Below, one piece after another: positions 25,733-35,923 of a DNA stretch of 64,000 bases. The first letter of the stretch is position 1, and every line of letters starts with the position of its first letter. This DNA comes from Eutypella sp. D-1 (Eukaryota; Ascomycota; Sordariomycetes; Xylariales; Diatrypaceae). Where the stretch lies: assembly GCA_023313575.1 (NCBI GenBank), contig JAJTTP010000015.1, positions 186,001 to 250,000 of the forward strand, read 5' to 3'. The notes beneath the pieces were generated by a model. The model had not been told where the DNA came from. It worked only from the letters and a program-made list of their open reading frames with translations, and did not search any database. The position numbers were made by a program, and so were the translations under genes.

Positions 25733-28700
25733 CTAGTCCTGGGAGTCGGGATTCCACCCCACCCAGGCGCGGGGCATAACGCGCCAGATCTTGACCTCGC
25801 CGGAGCGGAGGTCGTCGAGCTTGAAGCTCTCGACCTTGCACTTCTTGCTCTCGCGGCCCTGCTCCCACGCGCGCACCTTCTTCTTCGTGCCGTCCCACTC
25901 TGCCACAATGCCCACGTGGTCCGGCTTGCCGACCTCCATCGAGTACTTGGCGTGCATCGGCCCGTGCTTGCCCGAGAACTTGGCGTTGCGGAACGACACG
26001 ATGTCGCCGGGCCGGATCTCGTCGTTCATTTGCGTGGACGCGTTGGCAAGGTTGGCATAGACCAAAGCGCCGTAGGCGCGCGTGCCCACGGGTCGCAGTG
26101 CGTCCTTGAAAGGCTCGAGGAGCACGTGAACGAGGCCATGAGGGCTGCCGTCGCCAATGATGGCGTCCTTTTTTGAGGCGACAGTGCTTGCGATGGTCCG
26201 GCCATACTTCTCATATGCCTCCTCAAGCTGATCTTGTCGGAGACTCCGAGGCGGCGGCTCATGTCGCTGATCGACTTCGGTGCTCGAAGGGTCTTGAGGG
26301 TCGGAAGCTATGGTGATCAATGTCTGCGAATAGTCCTGGAATAGGATGGAGACCTCCTTCGTCACCAAAGTCCGGCCACCATCTCCGGCTGTCGTGGAGT
26401 CTTTCGATTCGAAATAGATGTCCTTTCGACCTTGGAAGACTGGAGGAAGACCGTTCGGTGCAAGCCACCAGTTTGTATGCGTGGCCAGGTCAACCTCATT
26501 AGCCATGAAACCGGTTTCCACAGACATAGATGACCTGGGTGCGTCTGAAGACCTCCGCCCTACAACCGCCCTTTGCAGGTCTAAGGATTTCTTGGGGGGA
26601 GCTCGTGGTGGCCCAGGGGGTGCTCCAGGCGGTCCGCGGGGTGGCGGCGGTGATTGATAAGGAGCCGGAGTAGCCTCTGTAGCCGCCTGAGGTTCTTCAG
26701 GCATCGGTATGCTAAAAGGATGAGTAGGCACAATGCTTTGAGACCCGTTATAGTTAAAAGGGTCGTAGTCATCGTCAGCATACGACGGCATCGCGTCCTT
26801 TCCTGGGGGTGGAGGCGGGGGGCGGGACGCATCAACGGATGTCCTTGGGTTAGGGGGAGGCTGGCTTGGAGGCGGCGGCGGACCTGCTCTTGGGGCTGCA
26901 GCCGCGGGAGGTGGCGGAGGCAGTGTAGGCGGGATCTCGGAAATAGGCGTGTTATCTTCCAAGCTCGACTCCCGCGCATGGGCCTTGAGGGCATCCTTGT
27001 GATGTACGGATGATGCGATATCAGTGTCATAGTCTCCCTCATACTCAGTATTTTCACCTTCCTCTCCATTATCCAGGGTTCCGGGTCTCATCGGTAGCAA
27101 GGCTTTCCCGTCTGCAGTGGAGGAACGGCTCACGCCACCCGGGGGAGGCGGCGGCGGCGGCCGGTTCTGGGCAAGCGGCGGCGCAGCGCCCGGTACAGGA
27201 GGCGGCGGGCGACTATGCCTTTTATTTAGCTGTGGGGACATTGGCGGCGATGACAGCGAACCCTCTTCTCCGAAGTTGGTAGCTCCTCTATCAACGCTTG
27301 CTCGGGGCGAAGAGGGTGGCAGAGAAGGAGATGCAATCGGGATAGGCGGTGGTGCCCGACTGACAGGACTTGAGTCGACCAACGAGCTCTTCTGCGGGTT
27401 CTCAGAAAGCTCATCATCCGACTCTGAGCCCGTGGTCGGTGCGGCAGCAGCCGGCGGAGGTGGAGGTGGAGGCCGAGCTGACTCCCAGTTAAAATGTGTA
27501 CTAGCAGTTTATCTCAAGAGTATCTTACATTGCGTGGGGACAGGAGGCGGCGCAGGGCGGGCTCCTGGAATAGGGGGTGCACCACCTAGACGTGGCGATG
27601 TAGCTGTTGCGACAAGTTAGTAATGCCGATTTATAAAGCGGGACATCAGGAGTTGGCTTACGTTCTGGGACATCCGTTTTCGGGCTGGTGGCGGTCGCGA
27701 CTGGTGTGATAGTTTCTTCAGTTGTCTCGCCCTGCTCAGTCTCTACTGCTTCTGCCTCTTCCCTAGGTTTCTGCTTCCCCATGCCGGGCAAGGCCATCAT
27801 GGTGGGGATCGGCGGCGCTCCTCGCGGCGATGAGGGCACATCAGCCACTTCGCTCGAACGGCGGTCCACGGGCGGCGGCGGCGGCGGCGCCTTCTTCTTC
27901 GGTGGGGCAGCACCACCCATAGCCATCCCGGGCGGTCCAAACATGCCATGAAAGCCCATACCGCCGCTCATCTTGGCCATTCTTGCGCGTAGTTCCTCTC
28001 TGCGCCTGACTTCTGGGTCTTCCTCCTCGTCCTCTTCCTCTTCCTCTTCGTTTTCGACATCTTCCCCACCCGTCTTCGAGGTGGCGGCTGCCGAAATTTG
28101 CGCAGCGGGTTTCAGCTGACTATCGCTATCTTCCTTTTCGGTCAGGTCCTCAACTCCTTCGGTTGTGTCTCCGGCACCGGACATGTCTGCTTCGTTGCCG
28201 TCATTCTCGATGGGACCTCTGGACTTTCGCCTTGTCGGTAGAGATTGTTGTCTCAGGGGCGGGCTGGAATCATCCATGGAAGTCCTATTGACATCAACCG
28301 ATGTCTTGGCAGTAGCAACCTCGGCAGAGTCTCTGCGCTCCGATGGCTGGACAGGAGCTTCGGCGTCATCCGGGGCGGGGCCAGCCTGGGCCGAGTCGCT
28401 CTCATTACGCTTTGGTGGCGGACGCTTCGGCTTGGCCTTCTTGGCAGCAGCTTCGGCATGGCGTTGGGCCTGTTCGGCCTGTTGTCTTTGCAGTAGAGCG
28501 ATACGTTCCTTCAAGCTTGTAGGCTTTGGCTGTTCTTCACCCTCGCCCTCGGGACTGGCAGCGGGAGCTAGACCAGCGCGCTCCGCATTGTTTTGGTCCT
28601 CGGCCTGCCGTTCCTTGATCTCCGGGTCTTCTTCGCGTCGATATACCTTGGCAGTAGGGGCACTTTGAGGCGGGGGTACGAAGGCGTTTCTGCTGGGAGG

Positions 28701-29375
28701 TGGAGCGACAAAGGGCTTCTTGATGAAACCGGAGCCACCGGAGCCCAGCCCGCCTGGTTTGAAGGGAGCGATAGGCGGGGCAGCGGGTTTATTGAAAGCT
28801 GCGATGCGATCTTTGAAGGTCGATGGTTTCCCTGCCACCGGGGGAGGCTGTTTGCCTTGGGTAGACTCTTTAGGAACCGGCTGAGCAGGAGGGGGACTTG
28901 CGGTCGGAACTGGGGCAGCAGGTGGAGGCGGAGCAGGAGCAGCGACGGGCGCAGGCTGAGGTGGCTGGGCAACAGGGATAGTCGGAACCGGCGGAGGCGA
29001 GCGAGGCGTAGCTGCAGGAGATGTTGGTGGAGAGGCGATAGTCGGCCGCTGTTGAGTTTCCACTGATGCCCGGCCGGAAGGGATATCTATAGACTCACGG
29101 GGTGCCGGAGGGGAAGTGGGAGCCGGGGCGGATTCAGAGTCCTTCTTGCGAGGTCTTGTTGGACGGGGCGGAGCGGCAGGTTCAAACTTCTCAACAAAAT
29201 TGCGGGGAAATATTCCTTCTTGCTTCACGCCAGAGTCGTCGATATATTCTCCGCCATACCAGGCGTCATCCTCCTCATCAGTGACTGTGATGATCTGGCC
29301 GACAGCAAAGGGCAAATCGTCCTCATGAGTAGAGGTATACTCATAGAGGGCCTTGACCCTAAACGGGACGGCCAT
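25733..29375 (-). CDS. BBC1: BBC1/MTI1-like SH3 protein of actin patches
   Basis: Exons are 29375-27662, 27603-27529 and 27477-25733, with introns of 58 and 51 nt. The product is 1177 residues. Residues 5-62 form an SH3 domain: the ALYEY start, a DDAWYGGEY segment and the closing GIFPRNFV motif are all present. A very long Pro-rich, disordered middle follows. It has a KERIALLQRQQ coiled-coil segment near residue 295, an acidic Glu/Asp run near 460, and poly-Pro blocks of the kind that bind profilin or SH3 domains. The last 260 residues form an ordered domain (from about 920, with a THTNWWLAP segment and a PGDIVSFRNAKF segment near 1085) matching the C-terminal domain of yeast Bbc1/Aim3-type proteins. 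In yeast, Bbc1 binds type I myosin and Las17 and limits Arp2/3-driven actin assembly at endocytic sites. The same role is expected here. Confidence 0.93.
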
Positions 29376-29443
29376 TGTTGCTTAACGTTATAGGCACTCA
29401 GCTCGGTTGTTAAGGGCTGTCGGGGATTCCAGGAAAGTTTGAT

Positions 29444-29511
29444 GTATTGAGTATTGAGTATTGGGTATTGTATTGTTGTTGTGTATTGTATTGTGTTGTA
29501 TTGTATTGCGT
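29444..29511. repeat. Imperfect (TATTG)n repeat upstream of BBC1
   Basis: About a dozen TATTG/TGTTG-type units lie 70-135 bases upstream of the BBC1 start codon. On the BBC1 coding strand they read as CAATA repeats, so they probably fall in the 5' leader or core promoter. Any effect on expression is inference. Confidence 0.8.
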
Positions 29512-30390
29512 ATGCAGTAGTAATACTATTAGCGGGGTTATTTTTACCAGGCAGACGTAACCACCTTGGGACCTTAGGGACCTTGGGAGAAAAGAGCCGC
29601 TGCAGACAGCCTGGGGCTTAAGGGGGGTCTGTCTTATTGGTGCGTGATATTGCAGTATTGTGATACTTTACGAAGGTACTTAGCTTGGTGAAATCCAGGT
29701 CAGAACTTCGGGGGCTATGGGTTATGGGGTGTTATGGGTGTTATGGGTTACGATAGTAGTAGTGGTTGATGCTGTAGTAGTAGAAATTCAAAACAGTGTT
29801 CTAGTGTTTCCAGCGTTCCAGTTGTTATTAGGCACCACCGGTAAATAATGTGTGTGATCGCGAAAGGGTTGAAGGGTCTCAAAACAGGGTGGGCTCATCC
29901 AATGTTTTGGAGTTCGGGTTGGAGTGTTGTCATAGGCCGTAGGTTGTAGATGAGGCTGAGCATCGGAGACAGCCTGTAAGAGCTCGGAAGCTGGGGCAGG
30001 ACGACGTCAGCGCCGATTCCAGTTGTTTTGTGTGTGTGCAAGTGTGTAAGTGTGTGCGTGTGTGCAGGTGGGAGTGTAAGTATGTCGGGTGCAGGTGAGT
30101 TGAGTGTGGTGGGAGTGTGTGATGTGATGGGTAGGCAGGTTAAACTACCCAGGTAAGTAAGTACCTGAAGTAAAGTATTTTAGGCAAGTATAGGCAAGTA
30201 CGAAGAAGTATATCTAGGTACTGGACCTGGGTTTGGAAAGCAAAATGGGTACCAAGGCAACCCCCAGTGGAACCTGCCTGGCTTGCCCTGGGCTTGCCTG
30301 GGTAGTAGGGACGTACAGTGTTAACATACGGTGTTAAGCCACCGATAACACCATCATCGAACAGTACAATACAGTACCTCACCTAACTGT

Positions 30391-30443
30391 CTAGGCTACC
30401 TACCTAGGTACCTACTTAGGTAGACTACCAAGCTTAGGTAGGT
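30391..30443. repeat. Palindromic cluster of ACCTACCT/AGGTAGGT words
   Basis: The segment is almost entirely made of CCTAGGTA, CTACCTAC and TTAGGTAG words on both strands and can fold back on itself. The same words recur in many other intergenic places of the window. Confidence 0.75.
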
Positions 30444-31740
30444 CACTAACAACTACCCAGGCCTTAGTAGTAGTAGTACCTAAGTAGCCCTAGGAAGTAT
30501 GAAATAGAGGGGAGGGATATGTGCCTAGATGTTCTGTTCCAGGCAGCTGGTGCTCTCAATCTGTTTCAAGGTTCCATCCAGATAGTTCTGCCGGAACCCT
30601 CGGTAGCCTGTCTTGTCTGTCTTCTGACTGTCTTTGAGAAGGTTTAATTCACGACCGAAGAGGCCGTTACGAATTGGGTTGGGATTGTGTAGGTATACTC
30701 CGTATTTAGGAATGAATGTATAATAACTATAAGAAAGTGAATACCATACCTGGATGTTTTCGTCAATTCCAACTTAAATCAAGTGTTCCGCCAAAGAAGC
30801 TTCAAGAAACGGGTAATAACTAAACGCATTAACCACAGACAAATTAACCATTTATCTGTGATGGCTTCAAGAAAGAGGAAGTAATGATGAGCACGGGTAG
30901 TAGGCTGCTAGGTTCAAGGTTGGTAGTTTCTTAGAAGTCTTGGTAAGTCTTGGAAGCCTTGGTAGTAGGTGGTAGTATCGTCGCATAACGCCCCCAGGGC
31001 CTAATCTGATACGCCTGGTATATGCCTCCTGGTATACGCCTCCTGGTATCTATGCCTGCCTCGAGGTTCTGTGTGTGATTACCTATATCCATTAAGCCGA
31101 GTGGCTGTGATAGGTACTTCTAAAGTGAGTGAGTGATGCAACAATGCAAGGGTTATTTAGGGTTATTTATCATCAGTGAGCTAGTAGAGACGAGCTGAAA
31201 AGGACCGTCCTAATATGATTATATAGATCCTTCATCCATTGAATGAGTTCATAGAAGTCTGGGGGGTCCATTAGGGGCGAAGGAGGATTTACTTGGATGT
31301 GCTAGGATGTGCTAGGATGGATTCCAGTGAGATTGGAGGGGAGAGACTTTCAACTGGGCAGTTGCGGATATCTACATATGTTAAATAAGTACTTACCTAA
31401 GCAACGTACTCTACAGTGCAAAAATGCAGAATGCACAGCTACTTTAGATGTCAGCCACAGGTTACGTATGCAGGCAGGGATGGGTCCTCATGGATGATTT
31501 CAACTCTGTGGCTGGAGTAGCTTGTTAAGTTCCCCAGCTTAAGTAAGCCAACCCAAGCAGCCAGGCATCTTTCATTATGTGCTTATGTAACCTAACCAGC
31601 TCCTAAAGTCAACTCAACCTTTCCAAGGTTCTTTCTTTCCCATTCCACAAGGCAGCACCTAAGCTACAAAGCCATTCTTTCTTTTGAGAGAGAGAGAGAG
31701 ACAGCCAACCAGTCCATCCTGTCCTCCCAAATATCAAATC

Positions 31741-32985
31741 ATGGCCTCTACACAGGGCAAACCCACTCCTGTCAAGGGGATCCTGAAGAAGACCAACAAA
31801 ACGCCCACCTCTACAACAACCAGCAGCACAACCAGCAGCGCAACAGCAGCAGCAGCAGCGACGAAGAAACCAGACCCCCGCGAGATCGCCATCAAGCACG
31901 CCCAGATAATCCACGACCGTCGGGCCCTGGAGGACACAATCACAGACTCCATAATCCTACTGTCCAAGCTCCCCGACATCCCATCCGCTACTACATCAAC
32001 ATCAGAACCCGCCTCCACTTCCACCTCCGCAGCCTCCCCACCCTCCGCTTCAGAAAACACCACTACCGCCGCAGACGCAGAAGCAGCAGCAGCACTCTTC
32101 AAATCCCACATCCGCCTCTTCCAACCCTCCGACTACGACGCGCTGATCGAAGAGCGCAACGCGCAAGGACGATGCGGCTACGCCTTATGCCCGAACCCGC
32201 GGCGCCGCCTGCCGCCCGGCACAGGCGCGTTCAAGATCCTGAATTTCGGGCGCTCCGACTTCGCCATCGTGCCGCGCGCCGAGGCCGAGCGGTGGTGTGC
32301 CGGCGGCGGGGGCAGCAGCAGTAAGGGGAAGGGGGATGGGAAGGGGAAGGGGAGTAGTGGTGGAACCGTGACCTGCGCCCGGCGCGCGATGTACGTCCGC
32401 GTGCAGCTGCTGGAGACCGCGGCCTGGGAGCGCGCCGGCATCGAGAGTATCGCCATCGAGCTACTCGAAGAAGTCGAAGCCGAGCGCCAACAACTCCAAA
32501 ACCACCACCCCACAACCAACGACACCAACGAAGAAGAAGAAGAAAGCCAAGCCCGAAGACGGCAACAAGACCGCGAGCGCAAAGACGAAGCAGAAAGACT
32601 GCAAAAAGCAGCGCGTGACGCGCGGGATCTCGCTATGGAGCGCGGCGACGCCAGCCCTACAACACCAAATGCAAAGGCGCCGCCGGGGAAGAAGGGGCAG
32701 CAGAAGCAGCGCAACATCAAAGTCGCGATCCGCGAGAAGACCGTGGTCGTGGGACCCGTGCGCGAGCCCACGCTCGACGCCGCCACGGGCCCGGACCAGC
32801 ACCTGCTGCTCGACGGATACAAGACGAAGTTCGACCCGAAGTCGGAGTCTATGAGTAAGGGGACTACTATCACGACGACCAGGAAAGACGACCTCGCCGC
32901 CGATGCCGATGTTAATACTACCCCCGCCGCCGCCTCTACCTCTGCTACTACTTCTGTCGATGACAAGCCGACGGCGGCAGAGTAG
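31741..32985 (+). CDS. RTR1: RTR1/RPAP2-family RNA polymerase II CTD phosphatase
   Basis: A single exon of 414 residues. The ATG at 31741 is the first in the frame. Rtr1/RPAP2 proteins remove Ser5 phosphate from the CTD of RNA polymerase II and help polymerase assembly and import. The family signature is visible: a helical start (EIAIKHAQIIHDRRALEDTI, from about residue 45), the CGYALCPNP zinc-ligand motif (C145, C150), then a second cysteine pair, C186 after a Trp and C212 in TCARRAMY. The last two ligands are normally three residues apart but here are separated by a 25-residue Gly/Ser/Lys insertion. A long acidic and basic tail with Ala/Thr runs follows and is probably disordered. The gene converges on RPS17. 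Assignment to the family is firm; catalytic activity is inferred. Confidence 0.92.
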   Translation: MASTQGKPTPVKGILKKTNKTPTSTTTSSTTSSATAAAAATKKPDPREIAIKHAQIIHDRRALEDTITDSIILLSKLPDIPSATTSTSEPASTSTSAASPPSASENTTTAADAEAAAALFKSHIRLFQPSDYDALIEERNAQGRCGYALCPNPRRRLPPGTGAFKILNFGRSDFAIVPRAEAERWCAGGGGSSSKGKGDGKGKGSSGGTVTCARRAMYVRVQLLETAAWERAGIESIAIELLEEVEAERQQLQNHHPTTNDTNEEEEESQARRRQQDRERKDEAERLQKAARDARDLAMERGDASPTTPNAKAPPGKKGQQKQRNIKVAIREKTVVVGPVREPTLDAATGPDQHLLLDGYKTKFDPKSESMSKGTTITTTRKDDLAADADVNTTPAAASTSATTSVDDKPTAAE

Positions 32986-33970
32986 GTAGGAGGATATATT
33001 ATCCACGGAGATGATCTACGTTTTACGAGAGGCGACACGACACATTTGCACTTCATAGCCTGAGGGCCTCAGGTTTTTGGCATTTACTGGCGCTTTTGGA
33101 TGGGGACTAACGAACGAGACGGAAGAGACGATGTGGTCGAAAGAAAGAAGAATAAATAAATGATAAAATCATGGCATGGCATGGCAAAGGTAGGAGGACA
33201 ACACTGATATCCCTAGTTTGGGTATAGCACATAGCATAGCATAGCGGCGCATGGCGTCGATAGACATTCCCGAAATAGCATTGTTATTTTTTTTTTTTCC
33301 CTTCTTCTCTGGTACCATTCTCTCGTCATTATCGCTGGGGACATCCATGGAAGCAGGTCCCAGATTTCTTTTTTGGATGGAGATGTTGGGTAACCGCAAT
33401 GCCAGTGCCCACAAAAGGGTCTAGCTGTAGTCATGAAGTTCAAGGTCAGAGGCACGAAGATGCGCCGAGCACCTACACCAAAAAGGTCGCAGCTTGTCTG
33501 GCGAAGGCAGAATAACATCACGTACATCACCAAGCATAAGTAGGACAAGGGGAAAAGGGGGAGGGGGGATATTGGCCATCAACCGTCATCTAAGGGGGGG
33601 AGGAGGAGGAGGATCTGCTGCTCCTACTCCAGCCCAGAGAATCGGGGACACCTGTGTGGGGAAGAAATATTCTTTTTTTTTATTTCTTCTTCTGCCCTTC
33701 CCTTACTCCGTAGAGCGGGAGAGTCTATGGAGGAGAAAAAAAATGCACTCACTACCGTCCGTCCGTCCCGTTTTCGTTTTTCGAGTTCAAAGACGCCGTA
33801 AGAAATTCCGCCGTTTGTGTGTGTGCGTGTGAGAGAGAATTCAGCTCCCGAGTGCCCCCCAAAAGCCAAACCAAAGGTACATGTTCATCGTTATTCTTTT
33901 CCTCCTCCTCCTAGTAGCCGTGCCATCACCGCCACCGAGTCAAGGAACCCCTTCCCTCATCGGTCATAAT
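32986..33970. other. Convergent 3' intergenic region
   Basis: This stretch separates the stop codons of RTR1 and RPS17. It holds both 3' flanks, T-rich and GA-rich runs, short repeats such as GGCATGGCATGG near 33175, and no convincing open frame. Confidence 0.7.
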
Positions 33971-34632
33971 TTATCGGGCGGGACGGTCGTTGAAGCGGCG
34001 AGGCCGCTCGGCCGACTGCTGCTGGGTAACGGGGACGACGTTGACGGGGACGCCATCGAACTGTAGTTTATCAAAGTTCACACAAAACGTCAGCGGAAAG
34101 ATTCCCCCAATGCGGGATCGCATTGCATAAAAGTAGACAAGAAGTGAAAAAGAAATAGAAAATAAAAAATTGGACGTACGCCGAGGTGCTTCAGCAGATC
34201 CTTGGTCTCGACATCAATGTCTAGCTGGCCGCTCTCGGAGTTCTGGGCGAAGTCGAGGGCGGAGACCTCGGGGACGTATTGATCCTTGCGCTCACGCTCC
34301 TCCTCCTGGAGCTTGAAGGAGATACCGCGGACGGGTCCTCGCTGGATACGCTTGATCAGGTGGGTGGTGTAGCCGGCAATCTACAGGATTATCATCGCAA
34401 GTCCAAGTTAGCGCGTCTTTTCTTCCTCTTCAAACACAATCCTCCTCCCGCGGGGTATTTTTCTGCTGCTGCTTCTGCTGCTGACCTTGTTCCTGAGACG
34501 CTTGGAGGAGATGATGGCGATCTCGTCACAGACTCGCTTGTTGGTCTCGAAGTCGAGGGTGAGGCGGGGATAGTACCGCTCGATGATGACCTTGGCGGAC
34601 TTCTTGACGGTCTTGGTACGTACGCGACCCAT
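33971..34632 (-). CDS. RPS17: 40S ribosomal protein eS17
   Basis: Exons are 34632-34486, 34380-34180 and 34060-33971. The introns are 105 nt (GTCAGC donor, GCTAAC branch site) and 119 nt (GTACGT donor). The product is 145 residues, the usual size for eS17. The sequence is unmistakable: an [20 protein letters not shown] start, then a [14 protein letters not shown] helix, [20 protein letters not shown] across exon 2, and a variable C-terminal tail ([17 protein letters not shown]). It is a structural protein of the small cytosolic ribosomal subunit. Both introns fall in phase 0. The neighbour downstream of the MULE-like element, MRP51, is also a ribosomal protein but of the mitochondrion. Confidence 0.97.
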
Positions 34633-35055
34633 GTTGGCGGTGTTTTGGTGATTGTTCTTTTGGTGAAGGTTAGTAAAGGAATTGAAGGCCGTCAAGGAGG
34701 AGGAAAGTTCGTTGCGGTTCTCGGTGTTGTGTCTTGGTTGGCTGCGTGGCTTGGGTTGGGGGTTGCGGGTTGGGGGGGGATAAGAAAGTTGCAATTCCCA
34801 CGCACACAAAAATTATTCAGGTGCGCACTATCTTAGTGGGTGGGGCTTCGGCAAAATAAGGGTAGAGTGGGTCTCCCTCTTTAATTGGTCAATCAGTCCA
34901 AGCCAGTCTAAGGTTTTTGCTAGACCTCCAGCTGTGTCAGTCCGTCAGATTCTATCATGATGGCTTGCACCTGTCAGTCACTTGCGTACTGCTTTTAGTA
35001 GCCCAGCTTTACGAATTATGCACTTAAGGGGCTTGAGGGGGTACCTGCCTGCCTT

Positions 35056-35065
35056 GATAGGTGCG
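35056..35065. repeat. 10-bp target-site duplication, left copy
   Basis: The sequence GATAGGTGCG is repeated exactly at 35624-35633, at the other border of the inverted-repeat element. On this side one extra G (35066) separates it from the first mirrored base. Confidence 0.85.
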
Positions 35066-35623
35066 GAGTAAACATAACCACACAGGGCCCGATTCATAAC
35101 TACACAGGTCCCTAACCGCATTTGGATGGATGCCCCACCCACCCATTTTGTATGGCCAGATTCTCCTTCTATATGCAAGATCACTACCGCTGAGATAGAA
35201 TCTATGTTAAAAACTTAAATAATTACTATAGCCCTATATAGGGCCGGCTGCGGTAGTTACAGTGGTTACAGTGGCTACTTAGGTACAGTGGCTACAGTGG
35301 TTATTCATGGGGTGGCTAGGGAGACCTACTTAGCCACAAAAGCCATTGTAACAAGCCTTTACTGCAGCCATTGTAACCACTATAGCCACTATAGCCACTG
35401 TAGCCACTGTAACCGTAACAGCTATTATAACCATAATAGCCCGGGCGCAAATTTACTCGAATAGGCGACGTAGATTTTATTCAAAAAACCAACGTAAAAA
35501 ATGTGATGGGCGTACATAAAGTTGGAGAATCTGGCCATACAAAATAGGTGGGTGGGGCATCCATCCAAATGCGGTTAGGGACCTGTGTAGTTATGAATCG
35601 GGCCCTGTGTGGTTATGTTTACT
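35066..35623. mobile_element. Mutator-like (MULE) miniature element, non-autonomous
   Basis: The ends 35067-35166 and 35524-35623 are reverse complements at 99 of 100 positions; the one mismatch is at 35144/35546. A perfect 10-bp direct repeat flanks the element. Inverted repeats of about 100 bp combined with 9-11 bp duplications are diagnostic of Mutator-like transposons; the fungal MULE Hop has such ends. The interior of about 360 bp has no transposase frame. It contains CAGTGGCTA-type short repeats in one orientation on the left and in the other on the right. The element sits about 430 bases upstream of RPS17 and 300 bases beyond the MRP51 stop codon. Near-identical arms suggest a recent insertion, which is inference. 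Confidence 0.88.
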
Positions 35624-35633
35624 GATAGGTGCG
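35624..35633. repeat. 10-bp target-site duplication, right copy
   Basis: The sequence GATAGGTGCG directly abuts the last base of the right inverted repeat and equals the left copy at 35056-35065. Confidence 0.88.
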
Positions 35634-35923
35634 CAAGGTATCTGATGCAGATCATTACTGAATATATACCGATGTACAAATCTTATCATTATGCACTGTC
35701 GCGCATGCGAGAATGCGACGACTTCATCCGAGGATGGGAGGGCGTCGTCATTTCAACTATTGGCATGAGAGTAGCCCCGTATACAAATTCATCACTCGTA
35801 GGTACTCTAGGTACAGTTCATATAGTAGTAGTACACAAGAGCGCCCCAGCACGTCTGCGAAGACCAACTGGGGCCGTTCCAATATTTATTTATATAACTC
35901 TTCTCTCTTTTTTTTCTTTCTTT

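Larger units (their letters stand above)
29376..31740. other. Divergent intergenic region between BBC1 and RTR1
   Basis: This 2.4-kb stretch separates two divergently transcribed genes and must hold both promoters. No open frame looks coding. Contents are a TATTG-rich repeat close to the BBC1 start, a GT-rich stretch near 30030, and a dense palindromic group of AGGTAGGT/ACCTACCT words near 30400. A GA repeat lies about 50 bases before the RTR1 start. Confidence 0.7.

Noticed and set aside
32178..33056. A 292-codon frame antisense to RTR1, and similar long antisense frames to BBC1 and the Gln/His-rich gene.
   Set aside because: These are shadows of GC-biased or repeat-rich codons on the true strand; the sense products match known families or have the better start and composition.
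35001..35640. Reading the inverted repeat near 35.3 kb as a transcription terminator or simple palindrome.
   Set aside because: The 100-bp arms and exact 10-bp flanking duplication fit a transposon far better.
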